This document shows positions 7,835 to 17,600 of a stretch of DNA of 56,314 nt, piece after piece (the stretch's first letter is position 1; the number at the start of each line of letters is the position of its first letter). Made by a program: the position numbers and the translations under genes. Under the pieces are notes generated by a model, which saw only the letters and a program-made list of their open reading frames with translations, had not been told where the DNA came from and did not search any database. Source of the DNA: a virus; the IMG/VR virus record IMGVR_UViG_3300032282_004923, positions 1 to 56,314 of that record. One strand, written 5' to 3'.

Positions 7835-9255
7835 TGCCTTTTCATAGAGGAACGATGGCGGGTGGCTTCCTAGGAACAGTACCAGGCACTCCCGGAACAC
7901 CTACGGCTACAACATGCGCAAACGCACAGTCTGTTCTTTCTTGGACCGCACCAACAAACAATGGCGGTTCTGCCATCACTGACTATGCAGTTCAATACTC
8001 CACTAACGGCACTACTGGTTGGACGACGTTCTCAGATGGCACATCTGCATCAACCGGAGCAACAGTAACTGGTCTCTCTAACGGAACTACGTACTATTTT
8101 AAAGTGGCAGCAGTAAACACATACGGAACTGGCTCTTACTCAGGTGTGTCTACAGTGATAACTCCAGCAACAGCACCTAACGCCCCTACAAGCGTATCGG
8201 GTGCATCCAATGCAAACGGAGAATCTTCTGTGTCTTGGGTTGCACCAAGCGGAGCCGGAACTGGTGGCAACGGACCTCCGTTTACGTTCACGGTTCAGTA
8301 TTCAACTTCAGCAACTTTTGCTTCTGCTGTTACTACTTTTGGAACAACATCATCGTCGTCACCATTAATAGTTAATGGCCTCACTAACGGAACTACTTAT
8401 TATTTCCGAGTAAAAGCAACAAACTGTGCCGGAGATAGTTCGTACTCCACTATTTCTGCAGGCGCGGTTCCAGCAGCGGTTCCGGGCGCTCCTGGAACGG
8501 CAACATTAACAAACGGTGATACAACAGATACGTTTGCATGGAGTCAAGCAGCATCTAATGGCTCCACCGTAACTGCATACAGATATCAGGTTACTAACGA
8601 CAACGGAACCACTTGGTACAGCGATATTGGCGGAACTCTAAATGGATATACGGAAGTTGCTGCTCTGTCTGCAGTTTTGGCTACCCAGTACAGAACTGAC
8701 CGTTGGAAAGTAAGAGCCAGTGGCGTTAACGGTGTTGGTCAAGGGCCCTATGCAAGCGGACTTGCTCCCGAAGCCACTGTTGCTTGGGCTTTTGGTGGAT
8801 ATACAGATTCAGGAACGTGTGCTTCAGTAGCATGCAACTGTGCTGCTTGTGATTGCGGAACAAGTACAGGAACCAACACCACCCGGACTGGAAGTAGACT
8901 TTGCTACAGATGGACCAGGAGTGCTACTAGTTCCACCCCGGGTCCACTACGCAACTCAGACAACAGCGCTGCTTGCAGTGGCGCTTACGGCAGTTGCACG
9001 GGTGGAACTTGTACCAGTTGTACCGGTTGTGGCTCTTACACAAGCGCAGCCAAGACCGGCAACTTCAGTCAAGGCGGAATTGACTACACCTATACTGGTA
9101 CTCCCGGTTCGTACTATGCGTTCCCTAACCCAACCTGTTCCAGTGGTTGCGACTTCAGCACCGCTTACTATTCTGTTACGGTCTGTAACGGGACAAATAC
9201 AATTAACCTCACTTCCAGTGACCCTTGTTACAATGTCTTCGGTGACCCTTGTTAA
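7834..9255 (+). CDS. Fibronectin type III repeat protein with Cys-rich C-terminus
   Basis: A 473-residue protein with about three FN3 domains (residues about 15-110, 113-208 and 212-310), each with the SW..P...GG..I..Y.V.YS start and NGT.YYF.V.A.N end. After them comes a Cys-rich region (CASVACNCAACDCG, CTSCTGCGSY) of about 150 residues ending in GDPC. There is no signal peptide, so it is probably a virion adhesin for carbohydrate or surface binding rather than secreted. It follows a collagen-like fibre with a TAATG overlap and precedes a 67-residue partner; both relations recur at 11727-14384. Confidence 0.9.
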   Translation: MPFHRGTMAGGFLGTVPGTPGTPTATTCANAQSVLSWTAPTNNGGSAITDYAVQYSTNGTTGWTTFSDGTSASTGATVTGLSNGTTYYFKVAAVNTYGTGSYSGVSTVITPATAPNAPTSVSGASNANGESSVSWVAPSGAGTGGNGPPFTFTVQYSTSATFASAVTTFGTTSSSSPLIVNGLTNGTTYYFRVKATNCAGDSSYSTISAGAVPAAVPGAPGTATLTNGDTTDTFAWSQAASNGSTVTAYRYQVTNDNGTTWYSDIGGTLNGYTEVAALSAVLATQYRTDRWKVRASGVNGVGQGPYASGLAPEATVAWAFGGYTDSGTCASVACNCAACDCGTSTGTNTTRTGSRLCYRWTRSATSSTPGPLRNSDNSAACSGAYGSCTGGTCTSCTGCGSYTSAAKTGNFSQGGIDYTYTGTPGSYYAFPNPTCSSGCDFSTAYYSVTVCNGTNTINLTSSDPCYNVFGDPC

Positions 9256-9273
9256 TTTCTGTAAGGAGAATTT

Positions 9274-9477
9274 ATGTCTGATGTATCAATAAAATTTTTA
9301 GTTGTAGAAGTGGACGGTGAAGCCGTGCTCAAATACCCATTCCCTATTTTTCAGGATGAGGACAATTTTGAAATGATGGAAGCGGTCCTTGCGTCTAGCC
9401 CGGTTCTTCGCCTGGTTGACTCTGTTGAAATTGGTGATATCTGGGATGGACAAAACTTCGTAACTCCTGTAGAGTAG
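9274..9477 (+). CDS. 67-aa partner of FN3 adhesin (copy 1)
   Basis: A short acidic protein starting after GGAGAATTT. It is a clear paralogue of the gene at 14181: both share IKFLVVE.DGEAVL, NFEMMEAVLAS.PVLRLVDSV, GDIWDGQNF and VTPV. Each copy immediately follows an FN3/Cys-rich adhesin, so it may be its assembly chaperone or a fibre subunit (inference). No known family recognised. Confidence 0.85.
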   Translation: MSDVSIKFLVVEVDGEAVLKYPFPIFQDEDNFEMMEAVLASSPVLRLVDSVEIGDIWDGQNFVTPVE

Positions 9478-9481
9478 TCGC

Positions 9482-10540
9482 ATGAGATTTCATGTAGTAG
9501 GTCTTCCTCACGCAAATACAACCCTAGATTTCACGGCTTGCGCTTTTACTGAGAATGTTCGCAAATTCGCAATAATGATGAAATCCCTTAATCATGAGGT
9601 TTTTCTTTACGGTGGTGAATTCACCGATGCCCCCTGTGATGAGAACATCATGTGCATTTCCGAGCAGGAGCGCCTTGACTCCCTGGAAGGCAAGCATTAT
9701 TCCCTTGCGTCTTTTGACTACGCCCTGCCTCACTGGGTGAAGTTCAACAACACGGCCATTGAAGAGATGGCTAAGCGAATTCAGCCAAAAGACTTTATTT
9801 GCGTTATTGGCGGGCGGGCGCACAAAGTCATTGCTGACGCATTCCCTCAAAATATGACCGTGGAGTTTGAAGTCGGGTACGGCGGCACCTTTGCCAAGTA
9901 CAAAGTCTTTGAGTCCTACGCTTGGATGCATGTTGTTTATGGGGCGGCAGCTGGCAACCCCAACGATGTTGATGGTCAGTTTTATGACGATGTAATCCCG
10001 GGTCACGTGGACATTAAGGACTTTCCTTTCCGAGAGACTCCAGATGACTACTATCTCTTCATAGGACGACTTATAGACCGTAAGGGCTATCAGGTGGCAG
10101 TAGACGTCTGTAGGCACCTAGGAAAGCGTCTCATAGTGGCTGGACAGGGTTCTGTGCCCGATTACGGCGAGTATGTAGGGGTCGTAGGAACAGAAGAGCG
10201 AGCCAAGTTGATGGGTGGGGCGATTGCATCATTTGTGCCAACTATTTACACGGAGCCATTTGGATTAGTTGTGGCCGAAGCGATGGCGTGTGGCACTCCG
10301 GTCATCACAACCGACTGGGGCGCTTTTCCCGAAAACGTGATTCAAGGAGTTAATGGGTTTCGCTGCCGAACATTACAGGAATTCATTGACGCAGCAGTAG
10401 CTGCACCAAGCTTGGACCGTAAAGCGATTAGAGAATACGCAGTTAATCGTTTTGGCTTAGAAGCCAATGCTCTGCTGTATGAGAAGTACTTTGAAAGACT
10501 CCTGACTCTTTGGGGCAAAGGTTTCTACGAACTAAAATAG
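9482..10540 (+). CDS. GT-B fold glycosyltransferase (group 1/GT4-like)
   Basis: A 352-residue glycosyltransferase. The C-terminal half has FIGRLIDRKGYQVAVDVC (about 191-208), VAGQGS and the nucleotide-sugar binding EPFGLVVAEAMACGTPVITTD (about 258-278), with the E-x7-E arrangement of GT4 enzymes. The N-terminal half is Rossmann-like but divergent. Inserted between the two fibre units, it may glycosylate phage adhesins or modify host envelope glycans. It starts 5 bases after the preceding stop. Confidence 0.92.
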   Translation: MRFHVVGLPHANTTLDFTACAFTENVRKFAIMMKSLNHEVFLYGGEFTDAPCDENIMCISEQERLDSLEGKHYSLASFDYALPHWVKFNNTAIEEMAKRIQPKDFICVIGGRAHKVIADAFPQNMTVEFEVGYGGTFAKYKVFESYAWMHVVYGAAAGNPNDVDGQFYDDVIPGHVDIKDFPFRETPDDYYLFIGRLIDRKGYQVAVDVCRHLGKRLIVAGQGSVPDYGEYVGVVGTEERAKLMGGAIASFVPTIYTEPFGLVVAEAMACGTPVITTDWGAFPENVIQGVNGFRCRTLQEFIDAAVAAPSLDRKAIREYAVNRFGLEANALLYEKYFERLLTLWGKGFYELK

Positions 10541-10551
10541 CAAAGAAGTCA

Positions 10552-10579
10552 TTACCGACTGCGCAAGTAGTTGTATAAT
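10552..10579 (+). promoter_or_regulatory. Candidate promoter before second fibre unit
   Basis: TTACCG, 16-base spacer, TATAAT (10574-10579). This is the best -10 in the fibre half and lies just after the glycosyltransferase stop, 32 bases before the next start. Confidence 0.55.
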
Positions 10580-10610
10580 ATGGGAGCTACTGCTTACCAA
10601 AAGGATACAG

Positions 10611-11726
10611 ATGGCTTTACAGATATTCACACCGGGCCAGACCTTGACGGCTACACAATTAAACAACCTTCAGGCTACATCTTATAACGCAACCCAAAAG
10701 GTTGTAACGACCGTGTCTTACTCTTTGGTTTCATCCGATGTAGGCAAGACGCTTGTTTTTACAAATGCTGGAGCGATAACTGTCGCAGTTCCTGACGACC
10801 TTGCTATTACTGATGGCGACACCTTTACACTCATTCTGGGGGGCTCTGGTTCTCTTTCTTTGGCCCCAGACGTCGGTGTGGTTATTAACTCTGAAGGAGA
10901 CCTGCAGTCTCTTTCTAACCAGTGGGCAAGCATGACACTAATGCAATACGATACTAATGAATTTATCCTTGGTGGACTAACTGCAATTTCTACATCAGAA
11001 CTCATTGATGCCAGCGTTGTCGCAAGCAAAATAGCCACAGGTGCGGTAACTTCAGACAAGATTCTTGACGGTACTATTGTTAACGCAGACATAAATGCTT
11101 CTGCAGCAATTGCTTTAACCAAGACTTCTGGTACAGCAGCAAACCTAAGAACTGCCCTTGGTGGTGACCATACAGGAACTGGTGGAGCAGTTTTTGCTAC
11201 CAGCCCAACCCTGACTACTCCCGTTCTGGGTGTGGCATCTGGCACATCATTGGGTCTTTCTGGCTCCCTGACTGCAGGGTCTCTCTCTACGACCGGCAGC
11301 ACTTCATTGCAGCACGTTCTTGAAAAAACCACATACTCAACTAGCCAGGTGCCGACATCTCTAGCTATCGATGTAGTTGACGGTTGTATTTATTATTACG
11401 CCGGAACAAATTCCACTACAGCGACTATTAACTTAAATATTAGGGGAAATGCTGCAAGCTCGATTGACCTAAACTCCTTGGTAACAAGCGGTCGAGCAAT
11501 CACGGTTGCTGTTATATGGAAAAATGGCGCAGCTGCCAGAACGCACGGAACCATTTCTATAGAAGGAACAACAACTGGAGTTTCTACATTTTGGTTTGGT
11601 GGCTCATCTGCCCCTGCTGAAGCTGCCGGTTTTCACTATGTTTATACATACACGATTATGAGAACAAACTCTATAACGCCGGCAACGTATACGGTATTTG
11701 CAAGTCAAGCAAAATTTGGAGCATAA
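10611..11726 (+). CDS. Tail fibre protein
   Basis: A 371-residue fibre protein. The middle has the classic phage fibre motif (GDHTGTGGAVFATSPTLTTP, then VLGVASGTSLGLSG). It is preceded by helical Ala/Ser-rich segments (ASKIATGAVTSDKILDGTI). The N-terminal beta domain (KVVTTVSYSLVSSDVGKTLV) resembles the C-terminal domain of the 7058 fibre (ATYTPSSSDVGKMIQ), linking the two as diverged fibres. Start after AAAGGATACAG. The next gene begins after a 0-base gap. Confidence 0.9.
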   Translation: MALQIFTPGQTLTATQLNNLQATSYNATQKVVTTVSYSLVSSDVGKTLVFTNAGAITVAVPDDLAITDGDTFTLILGGSGSLSLAPDVGVVINSEGDLQSLSNQWASMTLMQYDTNEFILGGLTAISTSELIDASVVASKIATGAVTSDKILDGTIVNADINASAAIALTKTSGTAANLRTALGGDHTGTGGAVFATSPTLTTPVLGVASGTSLGLSGSLTAGSLSTTGSTSLQHVLEKTTYSTSQVPTSLAIDVVDGCIYYYAGTNSTTATINLNIRGNAASSIDLNSLVTSGRAITVAVIWKNGAAARTHGTISIEGTTTGVSTFWFGGSSAPAEAAGFHYVYTYTIMRTNSITPATYTVFASQAKFGA

Positions 11727-14171
11727 ATGCCCATACTTGCTTCTCGTGCCGGCTTTATGTCGGGCAAGTTTGCTGCTGGTAAAGCGCCAGACGCGCCAAC
11801 AGGTGTGACTTCTGCGCGCCTTAACCAATCCCTAAATATCTCAGGTACTGCTCCAGACTTTAATGGTGGTCTTGCTATAACAGATTACGAGTACGCACTT
11901 TCCACAAATAGCGGTTCAACATATGGTTCATGGATTTCTTCAGGTTCATCTAGTTTTCCTTTTCAAATATCAAATTTAACCAACGGTCAGGCGTACTACG
12001 TAAAAATTCGCGGAGTCAATGCCCTTGGTGGTGGAAACGAGTTTGGCCCGATAACTACGGGGACTACACCTTCGACCGTTCCTTCTGCTCCGACTAACGT
12101 ATCTGGAACAAACTATGCAGATTCTCGGTCTATAGTTTCATGGACCGCACCTGCAGACAACGGAGCAGCGATTACAGGTTACAAAGTTGAATATGCCGTG
12201 AGTCCATATTCTAGTTGGACAACTTTTAACGCCGACACGGGCAATACTGCCACTTCAATTACAGTTACTTCATTAAATAACGGAACTTATTACAAATTCA
12301 GAATTTCAGCAATTAACGCTGCTGGAACTGGTTCTACTGGAACTTCAGTAAGCGCCTTCCTTCCTGCAGTAATACCTGGGGTACCAACCAGCCCGAGCAT
12401 AAGCTCTGGTAGCGGCTCGATTACCATACAGTGGGGTGCTCCTGTATCGGACGGCGGCGCTCCTCCTGTTTCATACACTGTTGAAACTCAAAGAGAAAGC
12501 GACGCTTTTGTAGACAGAGGAACTCAAACGAGCCCGTATGCTATAAATGGTCTTTCAAACGGCTCGACCTACAGAGCGCGAATAACTGCAAACACGGTAG
12601 TTGGTTCTAGCGCGACAAAAGCTTTAACAGGAGACGCTATTCCTGGTAACACTCCAGACGCTCCGGGAACACCTACAGCAACACCATGTCAAAATACGCA
12701 GTCTGCACTTTCATGGACAGCAGCAGCCCCCAATGGTTCTGCTGTTACGGATTATGTAGTTGAGTATTCAACTTCGGCAACATTTATTGGAGGTGGAACG
12801 GTATTTGCTGACGGAACCTCTGCTTCAACTAGTGCAACAGTAACTGGTCTTAACAACGGAACCCCATATTACTTCCGAGTTGCAGCAGTAAATGCAATAG
12901 GAACTGGTCCATATTCGGGAATATCTACAGCAATAACTCCAGCAACAGTTCCTAGTGCTCCGACAAGCGTGCAGGCTACATCCCATACAAACGGAGAATC
13001 TTCTGTGTCTTGGGTTGCACCGAGCGGAGCCGGAACTGGCGGTAATGGACCTCCGTTTACATACACAGTTCAGTACTCAACTTCATCAACGTTTGCTTCT
13101 GCTGTTACCACTGTAAGCCCAACTTCAACGTCATCGCCAAAAGTAGTAAACGGCCTTACTAATGGAACTACTTATTACTTCAGAGTAAAAGCAACAAACT
13201 GTGCTGGAGATAGTTCATACTCTACAATTTCTGCAGGTGCCGTTCCTTCTACTGTTCCAAACGCTCCTGCGACTCCGACTGTTACCGCACTAGACGCCGG
13301 AGACACAATCAACTGGACAGCACCCGCTACCGGTGGTCGTGCAATTACGGCATATTATTACAAGGTAAGCACTAACGACGGACCATATGGCGCTGAAGTG
13401 CCAGTTGCTGCCAATGTTTTTTCTTTTGCTACATTAAACCAATACAGCGCGGATACCAAAAAAATTCAGGTACGTGCAGAGAACGCAAACGGAAGCAGTG
13501 GTTTCAGTACCGTTTCAGCCAATACTGTAGCGTGGGCTCAAAGTAGCGGCCAGGTTCAGAACAACCCCACCCCTTGTCCTGCTCCAACCTGTGCTGATTG
13601 TCCTGAACCAACCTGTGCTGCGTGTAATAATGCCCCAGACTGTTCCGGGGGTTGCCCGTGCGACTGCGGTACCGCTTCAAGAACAGCCTCGTCGGGAACA
13701 AGAGGAGCATCCATTATTGGAACAAGAGGGGCTCCAACTCTTGGAACAAGTACTAGAACTTGCTACAGGTGGGAAAGACCCGCAGCCGGAAGTACTGCAT
13801 CTGGTTATGTCTATGCTCAAAACAGCACTTCTGGTTGTGGTGACTACTCCACATGTACTGCCTCAACGTGTGGAGCCTGTTCAGCCGGAACATGCGGTGA
13901 TTGTTCGGCTGGAACATGCTCGGCTTGCTCGGCTTGCAGCGGCACAAGAACAAACGATACTGTAGACTTTGTTGGCCCGAATGGTTATACTTACTACTAC
14001 GATGGCGTTCCTGGAAACTTTGTGGCATTTATTGGTTACCCAGACGGGTCAGGTGGATGTGATGCTTGTCCGCCAGGCCAATTCCGCGTTGCTTACTATA
14101 ATGTAACAACGTGTCTTGGGGAACGTAGAATTATCGCAACAAACTGCAATACCTGTCAAGATTTTGGTTAA
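11727..14171 (+). CDS. Large FN3-repeat adhesin with Cys-rich C-terminus
   Basis: An 814-residue paralogue of the 7834 gene with about six FN3 domains instead of three (up to about residue 610). The last two FN3 domains are nearly identical in sequence to the shorter protein (WVAPSGAGTGGNGPPFT). The Cys-rich tail (CPAPTCADCPEPTCAACNN, CGACSAGTCGDCSAGTCSAC) is expanded and ends CNTCQDFG. It is probably a virion adhesin. The higher domain number and different N-terminal domains suggest domain gain by recombination. Confidence 0.9.
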   Translation: MPILASRAGFMSGKFAAGKAPDAPTGVTSARLNQSLNISGTAPDFNGGLAITDYEYALSTNSGSTYGSWISSGSSSFPFQISNLTNGQAYYVKIRGVNALGGGNEFGPITTGTTPSTVPSAPTNVSGTNYADSRSIVSWTAPADNGAAITGYKVEYAVSPYSSWTTFNADTGNTATSITVTSLNNGTYYKFRISAINAAGTGSTGTSVSAFLPAVIPGVPTSPSISSGSGSITIQWGAPVSDGGAPPVSYTVETQRESDAFVDRGTQTSPYAINGLSNGSTYRARITANTVVGSSATKALTGDAIPGNTPDAPGTPTATPCQNTQSALSWTAAAPNGSAVTDYVVEYSTSATFIGGGTVFADGTSASTSATVTGLNNGTPYYFRVAAVNAIGTGPYSGISTAITPATVPSAPTSVQATSHTNGESSVSWVAPSGAGTGGNGPPFTYTVQYSTSSTFASAVTTVSPTSTSSPKVVNGLTNGTTYYFRVKATNCAGDSSYSTISAGAVPSTVPNAPATPTVTALDAGDTINWTAPATGGRAITAYYYKVSTNDGPYGAEVPVAANVFSFATLNQYSADTKKIQVRAENANGSSGFSTVSANTVAWAQSSGQVQNNPTPCPAPTCADCPEPTCAACNNAPDCSGGCPCDCGTASRTASSGTRGASIIGTRGAPTLGTSTRTCYRWERPAAGSTASGYVYAQNSTSGCGDYSTCTASTCGACSAGTCGDCSAGTCSACSACSGTRTNDTVDFVGPNGYTYYYDGVPGNFVAFIGYPDGSGGCDACPPGQFRVAYYNVTTCLGERRIIATNCNTCQDFG

Positions 14172-14180
14172 GGAAAATTT

Positions 14181-14384
14181 ATGGACAATATAACAATAAA
14201 ATTTTTAGTTGTAGAAGCAGATGGTGAAGCAGTGTTGCGATTTCCTATTGCATCAACACCAACTGATTTAAATTTTGAAATGATGGAAGCAGTGCTTGCG
14301 TCTAATCCGGTTCTTCGCCTGGTTGACTCTGTTCAAGTTGGCGACATTTGGGATGGACAGAACTTCGTAACTCCTGTAGGGTAG
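14181..14384 (+). CDS. 67-aa partner of FN3 adhesin (copy 2)
   Basis: Paralogue of the gene at 9274, with conserved MMEAVLAS.PVLRLVDSV and GDIWDGQNFVTPV. It lies 9 bases after the large adhesin. The N-terminal third diverges (ITIKFLVVEADGEAVLRFPI), while the C-terminal half is nearly constant, so the constant part probably contacts a shared feature such as the Cys-rich tail. Confidence 0.85.
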   Translation: MDNITIKFLVVEADGEAVLRFPIASTPTDLNFEMMEAVLASNPVLRLVDSVQVGDIWDGQNFVTPVG

Positions 14385-14388
14385 CAAC

Positions 14389-14634
14389 ATGGAAACTCCT
14401 TGGCAAAAATGGAAGCGCGAAAACGCTGAAAGACAACAATCCGGCAAAGTATCCCCTTTGGACTTTGTTAATCCGGACACAGAATATGCATCTGCTGAAG
14501 AAATACAAAGCAGAATGGAACTCTGTGAAGGCTGCGAACACTACCTTGCAACAAAACAATGTTCACAATGTGGCTGTTTTATGCCTTTAAAGACAAAACT
14601 ACTTCATGCGGTGTGTCCAGTAAATAAGTGGTAA
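14389..14634 (+). CDS. Small zinc-ribbon protein (DUF6171-like)
   Basis: An 81-residue protein with four paired cysteines: CEGCEHYL and CSQCGCFM, followed by KTKLLHAVCPVNKW. This C..C...C..CGCFM...A.CP..KW pattern is found in small phage and bacterial proteins (DUF6171-like). It starts 4 bases after the adhesin partner, so it belongs to the fibre operon. Function unknown. Confidence 0.85.
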   Translation: METPWQKWKRENAERQQSGKVSPLDFVNPDTEYASAEEIQSRMELCEGCEHYLATKQCSQCGCFMPLKTKLLHAVCPVNKW

Positions 14635-14656
14635 TAAACTATTAGCTAACGCCTGC

Positions 14657-14662
14657 TAAAAT
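14657..14662 (+). promoter_or_regulatory. Candidate -10 element before large secreted protein
   Basis: GCTAAAAT sits 28 bases before the ATG at 14691 and just after the fibre operon end. Confidence 0.3.
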
Positions 14663-14690
14663 GGTCTATAGACTATTTGAGGGCAGGGAA

Positions 14691-17600
14691 ATGCGCATTA
14701 GATTAAGAAAAGGCTCGTGGATTATTATTCCAGCCCTTCTGGTTTCATTCTTTGCTCCTCCATTATCTCGCTCTGAGGCATCAACAGTTATAACAAACGG
14801 TGGGTTCGACGGTTCTAACGGCTGGACAATAGTCCAAAACGGTGGAAGTGGGATGGTCTTCAACGGAGCCCTTAGGTTTTCTTATGCAACTGGAGAAGTG
14901 AGTCAATCCTTTACAGTAAACCCAGGAGACACGGTGGAGGTTTTGTTTACTGTGGACAACTCCTCAACCAATAGTGTAGGTAGGGGGGCAATATCCGATA
15001 CATGGAATGCATCCCTGATATCCGGAAACGCTTCAGCAACTACCGGAAGAACGGTTGCCCACAACCAAGAAGCGTTCACCTTGTCGTTGGTTGTCCCATC
15101 TGGCGTATCTTCTGCAACCCTGGACTTCAGCGGGATGGATAATGGTTACTGGGCTGGAGTCTATGGACCCATAATCGACAGTGTTTCAGCCAACATAACG
15201 CCAGCACCCTTTGTTGCGACAGGATACCCAGCAGACCAACAGTGGGAAGCTGTCACTTACGGCGCTGGAAAGTTTGTGGCTGTTGCTTCTTCTGGTGACG
15301 GCAACCGTGTCATGACTTCAACAAATGGTAATTATTGGACCTCAAGAACGTCTGCCTCAAATAGTAACTGGCAGGGAATTACGTATGCAGATAACCAGTT
15401 TGTTGCAGTTGGCTCAAATGCCGTAATGACCTCGCCTGATGGAATTACATGGACATCAAGAACTGCACCAAATGGCGAGTGGCAGGCAATCACAAACTGC
15501 GGTGGTCTTTATGTCGCTACTGCAACATGGGGTAGTAATTACATCATGTCCTCAACGAACGGAATTGATTGGACCGTTCGAACCCCTTCTACAGCATGGT
15601 CACATGATGCAGTTGCTTGTAGCGCAGAAGTCCCACGGTTTGTTTCTGTGTCAATGTACGGAAGGGGTTGGTCTTCCGCTAATGGAACAACTCTTTGGTC
15701 AACACAAAACCCTGGTGCGATAGTCGACATCCGAACAGTTGCGTTTGGCAACGGACGTTTCTCGTGGCTTGAATACAGCACAAATTCAGGAAATAGATAC
15801 GGTGCGTACTCCACTAACGGAGTTAACTGGACCAACACCGCAAGTGCTCCAGCCAACCAGTGGAAATATATAACATATGGTGGAAACAAGTTTATTGCCG
15901 TAGCAGAAGGTGGAGTAAATTCTCGCTCTGCTTATTCAACCGATGGTGCAAACTGGACGCTTGGTTCTGGCGTACCAAACAACTCATGGCAAGGTGTTGC
16001 TTATGGGGCGGGAAAATACGTTGCTGTAGCAAACTCTGGCACAGGAAACAGAGTAATGACCTCCACTAATGGGCAGTCATGGGAAAGCCTTTCTGTTAGT
16101 TACCTTAACCCGGTGCAAAATTTAACTGCGACAGCAAACAATGACGGAAGCGTAAGTCTTGATTGGGATGCTCCAGAGGCAAGCAACACTGAAATATACG
16201 GATACTCAATCAACTTTGTTGACTACGACAATGGTGTTGAGCGTGGTGGATGGGGTATCTGGACAGTTGCTGCGAATACGTCTTATTTACTTAATGATTA
16301 CATGTTTACTGGAAGCAACCCGGTTACTACTGGGTACGGCCCTGTCCGTTTCAAGGTTTACGCAATGACCGGTCCGTGCGCAGGTGTTGGAAGTGGTTCA
16401 TGTATGTATGGCCCAAGCACGAGCGCAGATGCAGATGTTGTTGAACCTGTTTCATCTACAACTACTAGTAGTACTAGTACCACCAGTACATCAATAGTGC
16501 CCACAACGACCACAAGCACAACAATAGTTTCACCTGTTAATAATACAACAACTACTGAACCAGAAGTTGTCCCCCCTCCTATTGAGACGATTCCAACAGA
16601 TAACACCACTGTTTCAATTCCAGAAACAGAAACACCAATCTCACCAACTACAACAACCGTTATTGAAAAAATATTTGACCCAGTGGAGGTAACCCCAGTT
16701 GAAGCACCCGCGAGCGAAGGTGAAACCGAAGACAATGGACCCGCCGCCTCGGTACCACAATATGCCCCAGAACAAGAGACAACAACACAAACGGACGAAC
16801 CAGCGATAGAGGTACCAAAAGAAACTCAAGACGCAGCCGACGCTGCAGTTGCAGATATTTTTGACGCTCCTATATCTGATGCAAAACTTGCAGATGCTGT
16901 CGACGGCCTTATTGCCGATGCTGGCACACCAGAAGAACTTACTGCTGTAGTCAACTCTCTTCTTGACCAAGAACTAACAGACACCCAGTTTGCAACAGTT
17001 ATTGATTCGGTTTTTTCTGAGCCTTTATCTGATGAGAACTTTGCTGCTGCAGTAGATGCGGTATTTGCCGACACTTCTACATTGAGCAATGAACAGTTTG
17101 ACACTGCAGTTCAGGCAGTGTTTGATGGGCCTTTGTCAACCGAGCAATTCAGCGCTGCTCTTGATGCGGTTTTTGATGAGCCAATATCTGATGAAAAGTT
17201 TGATGCCATTATCAATGCTGTTTTGGACGAGCCACTTTCGGATGAGCAGTTTACAGAACTGGTAAATGTCTTGGAATCAGAGACAGTTACCGAAGAGCAA
17301 GTATCTGCCGCTGTTGATTCGGTTATTGAAAACGGTGTTACAGAAGACCAAGCAACAGAACTTGCTACTAGCGCAAAGGTTTTGCAGAGCATTGACGGAG
17401 AACAGGCAACAGAAATCTTTGATGCTGTGGATATATCAAACGTAACACCAGAAGAAGCTGCGGCTCTGGTTGCAGCGGTTCAAGATGCTCCTATTGAAGT
17501 CAGAGAAGCACTGGAATCGGAAATTAACGTATTCGATGGAGCCATCGATACGTATGTTCCACTTGGTTCTGCTGTTGACGTAGGCGTACGTCGCGTGATA

